From assembly GCA_964475115.1 (NCBI GenBank), contig CAYYVJ010000008.1, forward strand, positions 1 through 40,766: a DNA stretch of 40,766 nucleotides, read 5' to 3'. Made by a program: the position numbers and the translations under genes. Source of the stretch: CAYYVJ01 sp964475115 (lineage in GTDB: Bacteria; Bacillota; Clostridia; Lachnospirales; Lachnospiraceae). Each line of letters begins with the position of its first letter. Position 1 is the first letter of the stretch. The notes under the pieces were generated by a model. That model was not told the origin of the DNA, did no database searches, and saw only the letters and a list, made by a program, of their open reading frames with translations. This document shows, in pieces, positions 16,889 to 25,803 of the stretch.

Positions 16889-18913
16889 ATGAATAATGAA
16901 GATCTTATGAATAAAATAAAAGAACAAACAAGTAAGATAGAAGTGCCAGAGTCTCTAGAACCGAAGAATATGGAGATGAAGTTAAAAAACAGAGTAAAAA
17001 ATAAAAGTGGGAAGAATAAAAATAATGTTTTTAAAATATCAGGTGTGATAGCTGCGGCTATTTTGCTTATGATTTTGATACCAAATGTAAAAGGGAATTT
17101 GGAACCAGTAAATACGTTAACAGAGAATGCTTTAGAAACTCAAGATAGTATTCCTACAGTAGATTCCTATGAATCTTTGTATAAGGAATTTAAGAAATTG
17201 AAAAAAACTATTTCCTGGGTCACGATGTTTTCTGATGGAGTAAATATGCTTGCAGGTGGAGCCAAAGAAGAAATGACAGTAACGGATTCATCCAGCCCAG
17301 CAGATTCAAATACTTCAGGAAACTCTTCTAAAGATTACTCTAAAACAAATATCCAGGTAGAAGGAGTCGATGAAGGCGACATCATAAAAACCGACGGAGA
17401 TTATATTTACCTTTCCAATGAAAAGAATGGTACTGTTCAGATTATCAAGGTAAATGGTGAACATTTGGAATTGAAGTCTGAAATAAATAAAATGAGCAAA
17501 GATAGTTATATTCCGGAAATTTATATTGACGGAAATCGATTGGTAATCATTGAAGCGAACTATGAGTATCATATTTTGCCTATATATGAAAATGGAAGTA
17601 TGACAGCAAGAAAGAGTCAAGTTACTTTAAATATCTATGATATAGCAAATAAAAAATCCCCTGAGCTATTGAGCTCACTTACTCAAGATGGAAGTTTTCA
17701 AAGCTCTAGAAAATCAGGAGATTATGTTTATTTATTTACAAATTACTATGTAAATATGAATACAGATAATAAATTGGAAGATGCAGTAGAAGCATATGTA
17801 CCTTCTGTAAACAGCAAACCTTTGCCAATAGAATGTATCTATATTCCTGCAGAAATTAATTCTACTGGATATGTAGTGGCTACTTCTGCAGACATAAAAA
17901 ATCCTACAGATTTTACGGATAAAATGGCTGTTGTGGCAAATGCATCTCAATTTTATGTAAGCAATGACAATATTTATATTGTGAATGGTATATGGGGAAG
18001 AGATTATGAAGCGGGCACACCATATAATGAGAGTGAAATTTTAAAGTTCTCTTATAAGGATGGAAGAATATCCCCTGCAGCCACTGGAACCTTTAAAGGA
18101 ACTATTAATGACTCATTTTCGCTAGATGAATATAATGGATATCTTCGTGTCGTTTCTACTGTTTACCATTATCAAAATTATAATAATAGAGAAATTGCTG
18201 CATTAAATGATGACAGAACGAATAGCCTCTATGTCTTAGATTCTAATTTAAAGATGGTTGGAAGCATAGAAAATCTAGCACCGAGTGAACAGATTTATTC
18301 TGCAAGATTTTTTGGAGACATGGGATATTTTGTAACCTTTAGAAATGTAGACCCGCTATTCTCAGTGGACTTATCAGATCCTCAGAATCCTAAAATTTTA
18401 GGAGAATTAAAGATAAGTGGATTTTCTGAGTATCTACATTTTTATTCTGAAGATTTATTGTTAGGGCTTGGTTATGAGGCAGATGTTAATACGGGAGCAA
18501 CTACTGGAGTGAAATTATCAATGTTTGATATATCAAATCCTAGTGATGTAAAGGAGATTCATAAACTGGTACTAACAGAAGTGAGTCATTCTCCAGCTAT
18601 GTATAACCATAGAGCGGTATTGGTTAGTCCAGAAAGAAATATAATCGGTTTTATGGTAGAAGGTAATTACCAATTTAATCGAAACAATTATAGTTGGTTT
18701 AGTGAGTATCGTACTTTTTCTTATGACAGAGAAAAAGGGTTTTCACAAAATCTAGTAAGTCCTTTAATGGATAGTAACTATAACTTTAGTTATTATGTAG
18801 ATGCAAGAGGTCTTTACATTGATCAATATCTTTATATTATTGGGTATGATTATCAGATTTCTATCTATGATCTAAATAGAAATACATTAGTAGAGAAGTG
18901 GATGAATCAATAA
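16889..18913 (+). CDS. Membrane-anchored beta-propeller protein, putative anti-sigma factor
   Basis: The protein has a cytoplasmic N-terminus of ~47 residues (charged, with IEVPESLEP near 17-25), one membrane segment at about 48-66, then ~600 extracytoplasmic residues. The outer part begins with a Ser/Thr-rich linker and the phrase NIQVEGVDEGDIIKTDGDYI, which marks the Beta_propel family (PF09826). Repeated strand-turn units follow to the C-terminus. GGAGG supports the ATG at 16889. Its place directly after a sigma-factor gene, plus the small cytoplasmic N-terminus, suggests that it binds and restrains that factor; this role is inferred from context. The terminator beginning 17 bases after its stop carries the next gene's ribosome site. 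Confidence 0.85.
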   Translation: MNNEDLMNKIKEQTSKIEVPESLEPKNMEMKLKNRVKNKSGKNKNNVFKISGVIAAAILLMILIPNVKGNLEPVNTLTENALETQDSIPTVDSYESLYKEFKKLKKTISWVTMFSDGVNMLAGGAKEEMTVTDSSSPADSNTSGNSSKDYSKTNIQVEGVDEGDIIKTDGDYIYLSNEKNGTVQIIKVNGEHLELKSEINKMSKDSYIPEIYIDGNRLVIIEANYEYHILPIYENGSMTARKSQVTLNIYDIANKKSPELLSSLTQDGSFQSSRKSGDYVYLFTNYYVNMNTDNKLEDAVEAYVPSVNSKPLPIECIYIPAEINSTGYVVATSADIKNPTDFTDKMAVVANASQFYVSNDNIYIVNGIWGRDYEAGTPYNESEILKFSYKDGRISPAATGTFKGTINDSFSLDEYNGYLRVVSTVYHYQNYNNREIAALNDDRTNSLYVLDSNLKMVGSIENLAPSEQIYSARFFGDMGYFVTFRNVDPLFSVDLSDPQNPKILGELKISGFSEYLHFYSEDLLLGLGYEADVNTGATTGVKLSMFDISNPSDVKEIHKLVLTEVSHSPAMYNHRAVLVSPERNIIGFMVEGNYQFNRNNYSWFSEYRTFSYDREKGFSQNLVSPLMDSNYNFSYYVDARGLYIDQYLYIIGYDYQISIYDLNRNTLVEKWMNQ

Positions 18914-18929
18914 TAATAGTAACTATTTT

Positions 18930-18978
18930 AAACCTTTCCCATATCTTAGTTTATAACAACTATATGGGGAAGGTTTTT
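18930..18978 (+). terminator. Terminator hairpin that buries the next gene's Shine-Dalgarno
   Basis: A 15-bp stem (18930-18944 with 18962-18976, one G-U pair) has a 17-base loop and ends in five Ts (18974-18978), so it looks like an intrinsic terminator for the sigma / beta-propeller unit. The right arm contains GGGGAAGG (18966-18973), the only ribosome site for the ATG at 18979. Transcripts reading through would have that site paired. A TATAAC at 18952-18957 in the loop could start a transcript near 18964 that lacks the left arm and so leaves the site free; its -35 (TAAACC) is weak. Confidence 0.75.
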
Positions 18979-20262
18979 ATGATAATACATGTAGTAAAAT
19001 CGGGTGAATCAATTTTTGAAATTGCAAATTTCTACGGTGTTAATATGCAACGTCTAATAACAGACAATGGATTACAAAGTATCAACACATTAGTAACCGG
19101 TCAAACAATCGTCATCTTATTTCCTGTGCAAATCCACACAGTAACGGAAGGCGAGACCATGGAATCGGTGGCAGCACAATATGGAATATCTACAACACAA
19201 TTATTACAAAATAATCCGACCTTAATTGAAAGAACCATACTGATAATAGGAGAAGAGCTAGTAATCACTTATGAGGAGAAGTCCCTAGGTTTAAATGCTG
19301 TCAATGGATATGCATATCAGTATATTAATGAATTGATACTTAGGAAGGCCTTGCCTTATATCACTTACTTAACAATCTTTGGGTATGGATTTACCTTAGA
19401 AGGAGAATTAATTCCTACAGAAGATGAAATGGCTCTTGAACTCGCATTGGCAAGTCAAGTAGCACCCATTATGCTACTTTCTTCCGTGACAGAGGAAGGA
19501 ACATTTAGTACGGAAAAGGCAAGTATACTATTTGGCGATGTAGCGATGCAAAACAGGTTAATCGAGAATATACTTGAAACAATGAATGAGAAAAATTATT
19601 TTGGCTTGGATTTGGATTTTGAATTTGTAAAATCAGAAGATAAGAATAACTTTATTTCTTTTATTCGAAATGTAACTACGAAATTAAATGCGAATGGTTT
19701 TTCTGTAAATGTAGATTTAGCGCCAAAAACATCGAGTGATCAACCGGGACTACTGTATGAAGCCCATGATTATGAACAGATTGGTTCGATTGTAAATACA
19801 GTTTTATTAATGACTTATGAATGGGGGTACGCTTTTGGTCCACCTATGGCTGTAGCACCTATTAATCAAGTTCGACGAGTTGTGGAATATGCGGTTAGTG
19901 TAATAAACCCCAAGAAAATATATATGGGTATTCCAAACTATGGCTATGATTGGCCACTACCTTTTGTTCAAGGGACTACCGAAGCAATGTCAATAGGAAA
20001 TGTAGAAGCAGTAGATATTGCTAGAAAATACTCAGCAACTATTTTATACGATGAAGAGGCTCAATCACCATATTTTAATTATACAGATGAAAGCGGAATC
20101 CAACATATAGTATGGTTTGAAGATGCTAGAAGTATAGAGGCAAAACTTAATCTAATCTATGAATTTGGCTTACTTGGCGGAGGATACTGGAACCTTATGC
20201 GGCTATTTCCACAAAACTGGTTGGTTTTAAATAATCTATATACGATCGTTAAAGTCCTTTGA
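18979..20262 (+). CDS. LysM-GH18 hydrolase (SleL/YaaH-like)
   Basis: This 427-aa protein has two N-terminal LysM peptidoglycan-binding modules (about residues 2-48 and 52-98) followed by a GH18 glycosidase domain (about 105-427). The acid-base motif is DLDFE at 211-215, with E215 as the catalytic acid and D213 beside it. The first Asp of the wider chitinase motif DGxDxDxE is a Phe here. The domain order matches SleL/YaaH spore-cortex N-acetylglucosaminidases. No signal peptide is visible, as in those spore proteins. A longer in-frame reading from 18898 would run inside the previous gene and is rejected; GGGGAAGG lies 5 bases before the ATG at 18979. Confidence 0.88.
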   Translation: MIIHVVKSGESIFEIANFYGVNMQRLITDNGLQSINTLVTGQTIVILFPVQIHTVTEGETMESVAAQYGISTTQLLQNNPTLIERTILIIGEELVITYEEKSLGLNAVNGYAYQYINELILRKALPYITYLTIFGYGFTLEGELIPTEDEMALELALASQVAPIMLLSSVTEEGTFSTEKASILFGDVAMQNRLIENILETMNEKNYFGLDLDFEFVKSEDKNNFISFIRNVTTKLNANGFSVNVDLAPKTSSDQPGLLYEAHDYEQIGSIVNTVLLMTYEWGYAFGPPMAVAPINQVRRVVEYAVSVINPKKIYMGIPNYGYDWPLPFVQGTTEAMSIGNVEAVDIARKYSATILYDEEAQSPYFNYTDESGIQHIVWFEDARSIEAKLNLIYEFGLLGGGYWNLMRLFPQNWLVLNNLYTIVKVL

Positions 20263-20357
20263 TAATGTCCTATGACTTGAAATCCAACATTGCATTTAAG
20301 GCGATTTTAGAGTATTCTTATAGGTAAAGAGTTATAGGAGAAAGGAAGATATCGTAA

Positions 20358-23024
20358 GTGGCACAATTAACACCAATGATGCAGCAATATGTAGAGACAA
20401 AAGCCCAATATAAAGATTGTATCCTATTTTACAGACTAGGAGATTTTTATGAGATGTTCTTTGAAGACGCGATTTTAGTCTCAAGAGAATTAGAGATTAC
20501 CTTAACGGGAAAAAGCTGTGGATTAGAAGAGAAAGCTCCTATGTGTGGAGTTCCTTATCATTCCGTAGACACCTATTTAAATAAACTGATACAAAAAGGA
20601 TATAAGGTAGCGATTTGTGAACAAGTAGAAGATGCGAAAGAAGCAAAAGGTCTGGTAAAGAGAGAGGTCGTTCGAGTTGTAACTCCTGGTACTAATTTTA
20701 ATACTTTAGATGAGACCAAGAATAATTATTTGATGTGTATTGTATACATAGGAGAGCAGTATGGAATTTCCATAGTAGATATTACAACAGGTGATTATTA
20801 TGTGACAGAAGTAGATTCTCTTAGAACATTAGTAGATGAAGTGAATAAGTTTGTACCTTCAGAAATCATATGTAATGATGCTTTTTATGTAAGTGGGGTT
20901 AATATTGATGATATGAAATACCGAGTGGGTGCTTCCATTTCTGCATTAGAGCCTTGGTATTTTGATGATGAACGATGTAAAAATGCCTTGAAAGAACACT
21001 TTAAATTAATACAATTAGAGGGGCTTGGATTAGCAGATTATGAATGTGGGATGATTGCAGCAGGTTCTTTGCTTCAATACTTATTTGAAACTCAGAAAAA
21101 TTCTCTAGAGCATCTGACTACATTAACTCCATATTCCACAGGAAAGTTCATGGTCTTAGATACATCTACCAGAAGAAACTTAGAACTTGTTGAAACCTTA
21201 AGAGAGAAGCAAAAGCGTGGTTCTCTTCTTTGGGTGCTTGATAAAACTAAAACAGCTATGGGAGCTAGAACTTTACGTTCTTATATAGAACAACCTTTGA
21301 TTGCAAAAGAATCTATTATAAATAGACAGGATGCAATATATGAATTAAATCAAAGTTTAATTACAAGGGAAGAAATAAGGGAATATTTAAACCCTATCTA
21401 TGATTTGGAAAGACTTATTAGTAAAATAAGTTATCGGACGGGAAACCCTAGAGATTTAATGGCGTTTAAGTCATCTATTTCTATGATTCCACATATTAAA
21501 TATCTTTTAGAGTCTTTTCACTCTAAATTATTAACAGAACTATATAAGAACTTAGACACCTTAGATGATATCTTTCAATTAATTGAAAATTCTATTATAG
21601 AAGAGCCTCCCATCACTGTCAGGGAAGGTGGAATTATTAAGAAAGGTTTTCATAAAGAGGTAGATAAACTTCGTCAAGCAAAGACAGAAGGTAAAACTTG
21701 GATTGCAGAACTAGAAACAAGAGAACGAGAAAGAACTGCTATAAAAGGTCTGAAAATCAAATATAATCGTGTGTTTGGATATTTCCTAGAGGTAACAAAC
21801 TCTTATAAAGACTTAGTTCCAGATGATTATATACGAAAACAAACCTTGTCGGGAGCAGAAAGATACAGTACAAACGAACTTAAAGAATTAGAAGAGATCA
21901 TTCTAGGTGCTGAAGATAAATTATATTCTTTAGAATATGACTTGTTTAATGAAATACGTGATAAGATTGCGAATGAGGTTGTTCGTATTCAAAATACAGC
22001 AAAGGCCATTGCACAAATTGATGTATATGCTTCTTTGGCATATGTGGCAGAAAAAAATGATTTTGTGAAACCTAAAATTAATGATAAGGGTATCATTGAT
22101 ATTAAAGGTGGAAGACATCCGGTTGTAGAAAAAATGATTCCAAATGATATGTTTGTTGCCAACGATACCTATTTAGATAATCAGGCGAATCGCATTTCTG
22201 TTATTACAGGTCCTAATATGGCAGGTAAATCTACTTATATGAGACAAACTGCACTGATTACTCTTATGGCACAGATAGGAAGCTTTGTACCTGCTAGCTC
22301 TGCTAATATTGGTATTTGTGATCGTATTTTTACAAGAGTAGGGGCATCTGATGATTTGGCTTCTGGACAAAGTACCTTTATGGTAGAGATGACTGAAGTT
22401 GCCAATATTTTAAGAAATGCAAGCAATAATAGCCTACTTATTTTAGATGAAATTGGAAGAGGGACAAGTACCTTTGATGGTTTAAGTATAGCTTGGGCTG
22501 TCATTGAACATATTAGTAATCCTAAACTTCTTGGAGCGAAAACTTTATTCGCTACTCATTATCATGAGCTAACAGAATTAGAAGGAAAGCTAGCTGGTGT
22601 CAATAATTACTGCATTGCAGTAAAAGAACAAGAAGATAACATTGTCTTTTTACGTAAAATAGTTAAGGGTGGCGCAGATAAAAGCTATGGAATACAAGTT
22701 GCTAAATTAGCTGGTGTTCCTGATTCTGTAATACAAAGAGCAAAGGAGATTGTAACGGAGCTTATTGATACAGATATCGTAGCCAAAGCAAGGGATATTG
22801 CAAGCTCAAAAAGCCAAAAAAGCTCAAAGAATTCATTTAAGTCAGCAGTATCTAAAGCGGATTCATTTAATGAGCTTGAATTCGAACAATTTTCCTTGTT
22901 TGATACAGTAAAAGACGATGATATCCTTACAGAACTTAGAGAAACCGATATAAGTAACTTAACACCCATTGAGGCTTTAAACACACTGTATATGCTTCAG
23001 AACAAACTAAAGAACCGCTGGTAG
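20358..23024 (+). CDS. mutS: DNA mismatch repair ATPase MutS
   Basis: MutS recognises mismatches and small loops and recruits MutL. The mismatch-binding Phe-x-Glu (F30, E32) lies in GDFYEMF of the N-terminal domain. The ABC-type Walker A GPNMAGKS is at 618-625 and is followed by the signature DDLASGQSTFMVEM and the Walker B ILDEIGRGTS. The 888-aa length is normal. Translation starts at GTG 20358, where MAQLTPMMQQY is the usual MutS N-terminus; AAAGGA lies 11 bases upstream. mutL follows after 15 bases. Confidence 0.97.
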   Translation: MAQLTPMMQQYVETKAQYKDCILFYRLGDFYEMFFEDAILVSRELEITLTGKSCGLEEKAPMCGVPYHSVDTYLNKLIQKGYKVAICEQVEDAKEAKGLVKREVVRVVTPGTNFNTLDETKNNYLMCIVYIGEQYGISIVDITTGDYYVTEVDSLRTLVDEVNKFVPSEIICNDAFYVSGVNIDDMKYRVGASISALEPWYFDDERCKNALKEHFKLIQLEGLGLADYECGMIAAGSLLQYLFETQKNSLEHLTTLTPYSTGKFMVLDTSTRRNLELVETLREKQKRGSLLWVLDKTKTAMGARTLRSYIEQPLIAKESIINRQDAIYELNQSLITREEIREYLNPIYDLERLISKISYRTGNPRDLMAFKSSISMIPHIKYLLESFHSKLLTELYKNLDTLDDIFQLIENSIIEEPPITVREGGIIKKGFHKEVDKLRQAKTEGKTWIAELETRERERTAIKGLKIKYNRVFGYFLEVTNSYKDLVPDDYIRKQTLSGAERYSTNELKELEEIILGAEDKLYSLEYDLFNEIRDKIANEVVRIQNTAKAIAQIDVYASLAYVAEKNDFVKPKINDKGIIDIKGGRHPVVEKMIPNDMFVANDTYLDNQANRISVITGPNMAGKSTYMRQTALITLMAQIGSFVPASSANIGICDRIFTRVGASDDLASGQSTFMVEMTEVANILRNASNNSLLILDEIGRGTSTFDGLSIAWAVIEHISNPKLLGAKTLFATHYHELTELEGKLAGVNNYCIAVKEQEDNIVFLRKIVKGGADKSYGIQVAKLAGVPDSVIQRAKEIVTELIDTDIVAKARDIASSKSQKSSKNSFKSAVSKADSFNELEFEQFSLFDTVKDDDILTELRETDISNLTPIEALNTLYMLQNKLKNRW

Positions 23025-23039
23025 AACAGGAGGAGATAA

Positions 23040-24845
23040 ATGGCAAATATAAAGGTCCTAGATCAAAGTACCATAAATCAAATTGCTGCGGGTGAAGTAA
23101 TTGAACGCCCTGCTTCTGTTGTAAAAGAACTTCTTGAAAATGCAATTGATGCAAAAGCATCTGTTATTACAATAGAAATAAAAGAGGGTGGAACTACTTT
23201 TATTCGAATTACAGATAATGGAAGTGGGATTGAAAGAAATGAAATCCCACTTGCTTTTTTACGACATTCTACTAGTAAGATTAAATCAGTAGAGGATTTA
23301 ATTACGGTATCTTCTTTGGGATTTCGTGGAGAAGCCTTGTCAAGTATTGCAGCAGTATCACAAGTAGAATTAATAACAAAAACACCTAGTGCCTTACATG
23401 GTATTCGTTATTTAATAGAGGGTGGAGTAGAGAAAAAAATGGAAGAAATAGGTGCCCCAGAAGGAACAACATTTCTGATAAGAAATTTATTTTTTAACAC
23501 CCCTGCTAGAAGAAAGTTTTTAAAATCAGCAACTACCGAAGCGGGATATATAAGTGAAATGATAGAAAAAATCTCTTTATCACATCCTGAGATTTCGATT
23601 CGCTTTATAAATAATAATCAAAACAAGCTACACACCTCTGGAAATTCAAGCTTAAAGGATAATATCTATCATATTTATGGCAAAGAGGTGGCTACAAACT
23701 TGATAGAAGTAGATGCCCATTTTGAGGGTATTCATATCTATGGTTATATTGGAAAACCATTGATTTCAAGAGGTAATAGAACTTATGAAAATTATTTTAT
23801 CAATGGAAGATATATAAAAACTAATTTAATTTCAAAAGCCATAGAAGACGGTTATCAATCCTTCTTAATGCAACACAAATACCCATTTACAGCTTTGCAT
23901 TTTACGATTGAGCCCTCCCTTTTGGATATAAATGTTCATCCTACAAAGATGGAACTACGTTTTCAAAATGGAGAAACTTTTTATCAGTTTATATATAACA
24001 CCATAAAAGAAGCATTAACACATAGAGAGTTAATCCATGAAATTTCTTTATCTGAAGAAAAGAAAAAAGTGCCAGAGCTAGCAAAGACAAGGCCACCAGA
24101 ACCCTTTGAAATAAAAAGAAATACAACGGATACTACTTTACATGAAAAAGTAGGTGAACAAGTAAAAGAAGAGATTGGTTATAAAGAAGAAATTAGTTAT
24201 ATAGAGAAAATCAAAGATTCTGAACAAATGGTTTTGTTTGATGATCAATTATTATCTAAAAACTCAAGGGATAAGCATAAGGTAATTGGACAGTTGTTTG
24301 AGACTTATTGGTTAGTGGAATTTAAAAACAGCTTGTACATTATTGATCAACATGCTGCTCATGAGAAGGTTTTATATGAGAAATTACTAAAATCATTAAA
24401 GAGTAGGGAATTCACTTCACAAACTTTAAATCCTCCGATTATTCTTACACTTAGTATGAAAGAAGAAGAATTACTAAGAAAATATTTGAATTATTTTAAA
24501 GATTTTGGGTTTGAAATGGAACCTTTTGGTGGAAAAGAGTATGCAATTAGAGCAATTCCAGATAATTTATTTGGACTAGCCCAAAGAGATATTTTTATAG
24601 AAATGCTAGATGGCTTGGCAAATGAAGTAATAAGCGAAAAGCAAGAAAAAATCTTAGATAAAATAGCTACAATGGCATGTAAGGCAGCAGTAAAAGGAAA
24701 CAACAAACTTTCCAGCTTTGAAGCAAAGGAATTAATCAATCAGTTACTTGAATTAGATGACCCTTATACTTGCCCTCATGGAAGACCTACAATTGTGTCT
24801 ATGACCCAATATGAATTAGAAAAGAAATTTAAAAGAATTGTGTAG
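23040..24845 (+). CDS. mutL: DNA mismatch repair endonuclease MutL
   Basis: MutL couples mismatch recognition to strand incision. The N-terminal GHKL ATPase is intact (catalytic E30 and Mg-binding N34 in KELLENAIDA; DNGSGI; GFRGEAL). The C-terminal domain has the latent endonuclease motif DQHAAHEKVLYE (D436, H438, E442, E447), plus ACKAA and CPHGRP near the end. It is therefore the nicking form found in bacteria without MutH. A variable, charged linker lies around residues 335-400. AGGAGG precedes the ATG. Confidence 0.97.
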   Translation: MANIKVLDQSTINQIAAGEVIERPASVVKELLENAIDAKASVITIEIKEGGTTFIRITDNGSGIERNEIPLAFLRHSTSKIKSVEDLITVSSLGFRGEALSSIAAVSQVELITKTPSALHGIRYLIEGGVEKKMEEIGAPEGTTFLIRNLFFNTPARRKFLKSATTEAGYISEMIEKISLSHPEISIRFINNNQNKLHTSGNSSLKDNIYHIYGKEVATNLIEVDAHFEGIHIYGYIGKPLISRGNRTYENYFINGRYIKTNLISKAIEDGYQSFLMQHKYPFTALHFTIEPSLLDINVHPTKMELRFQNGETFYQFIYNTIKEALTHRELIHEISLSEEKKKVPELAKTRPPEPFEIKRNTTDTTLHEKVGEQVKEEIGYKEEISYIEKIKDSEQMVLFDDQLLSKNSRDKHKVIGQLFETYWLVEFKNSLYIIDQHAAHEKVLYEKLLKSLKSREFTSQTLNPPIILTLSMKEEELLRKYLNYFKDFGFEMEPFGGKEYAIRAIPDNLFGLAQRDIFIEMLDGLANEVISEKQEKILDKIATMACKAAVKGNNKLSSFEAKELINQLLELDDPYTCPHGRPTIVSMTQYELEKKFKRIV

Positions 24846-24860
24846 AGAGGAATGTAAGTT

Positions 24861-25802
24861 TTGGATAAACAGCCATTAATTATTCTAACAGGACCTACAG
24901 CAGTAGGAAAAACAGAGCTCTCGATTAACTTGGCAAAAAAGATAAATGGAGAGATAATAAGTGCAGATTCCATACAAGTTTATCGGCATATGGACATAGG
25001 TTCTGCAAAAATAACGGAAACTGAAAAGTTTGGCATCAAGCATTATTTAATTGATGAATTAGAACCAGATGAACCATTTCATATTGTTCGCTTTCAGGAA
25101 TTAGCTTTGTCTTATATGAATGAGGTTTATGCAAAAGGGAAAATACCTATTATAGTGGGTGGGACAGGCTTTTATATTCAGTCTATCTTATACAACATAA
25201 AATTTGATGAATCGAATGTAGATGAGACCTATCGCTTGGAATTAGAAGAACTTGCAAAAGAGAAGGGAAATGCTTACTTACATCAGGAACTTTTAAAGGT
25301 AGATGAAGAAGCAGCAAAGAAAATTCACGAAAACAATGTTAAGAAGGTTATTCGTGCTCTAGAGTTCTATAAACAAACGGGTCTTAAAATATCTGAACAT
25401 AACCAAGAGCAAAGTGAGAAGGATTCTCCTTACAATTTTTTGTATCTAGTTTTGAACGACAAGAGAGAAGATATTTATGCTAGAATTAACAAGAGAGTTG
25501 ATCTCATGATAGAAAAAGGTTTGATCGATGAAGTAAAAGGACTTTTGGAAAAAGGCTATGCAAGAGATTTGGTTTCTATGCAAGGATTAGGATATAAAGA
25601 AATAGTTTCCTATATAGAGGGAGAAAATTCTCTAGAAGAAGCAATCTATATTTTGAAAAGAGATACCCGACATTTTGCTAAGAGACAGCTTACTTGGTTT
25701 AAAAGAGAAAAAGAAGTAACATGGATCAATAGATGGGAATATGAAAATGAAGAAAGCATATTGGAATCTATTATTACAAAAATTAAAGAGAGAATAGGTT
25801 AG
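24861..25802 (+). CDS. miaA: tRNA dimethylallyltransferase
   Basis: MiaA transfers a dimethylallyl group to N6 of A37 in tRNAs that read UNN codons, giving the substrate for MiaB. The P-loop GPTAVGKT is at residues 11-18. The adjacent SADSIQVYRHMDIGSAK stretch, with the conserved Asp and Arg, shapes the active site. The 313-aa length is normal. The start is TTG at 24861, ten bases after AGAGG; the protein begins right at the conserved LIILTGPTAVGKT strand, so no upstream start is needed. Confidence 0.96.
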   Translation: MDKQPLIILTGPTAVGKTELSINLAKKINGEIISADSIQVYRHMDIGSAKITETEKFGIKHYLIDELEPDEPFHIVRFQELALSYMNEVYAKGKIPIIVGGTGFYIQSILYNIKFDESNVDETYRLELEELAKEKGNAYLHQELLKVDEEAAKKIHENNVKKVIRALEFYKQTGLKISEHNQEQSEKDSPYNFLYLVLNDKREDIYARINKRVDLMIEKGLIDEVKGLLEKGYARDLVSMQGLGYKEIVSYIEGENSLEEAIYILKRDTRHFAKRQLTWFKREKEVTWINRWEYENEESILESIITKIKERIG

Positions 25803-25803
25803 A

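Noticed and set aside
18898..18978. Longer LysM-GH18 protein starting within the beta-propeller gene or at ATG 18964
   Set aside because: No ribosome site serves those starts, and the LysM module begins right after the ATG at 18979, which has GGGGAAGG at proper spacing.
20290..20318. TTGCAT-N17-TATTCT as a mutS promoter
   Set aside because: Only 3 of 6 and 4 of 6 matches; too weak to list as a feature, although mutS probably does have a promoter in this 95-base gap.
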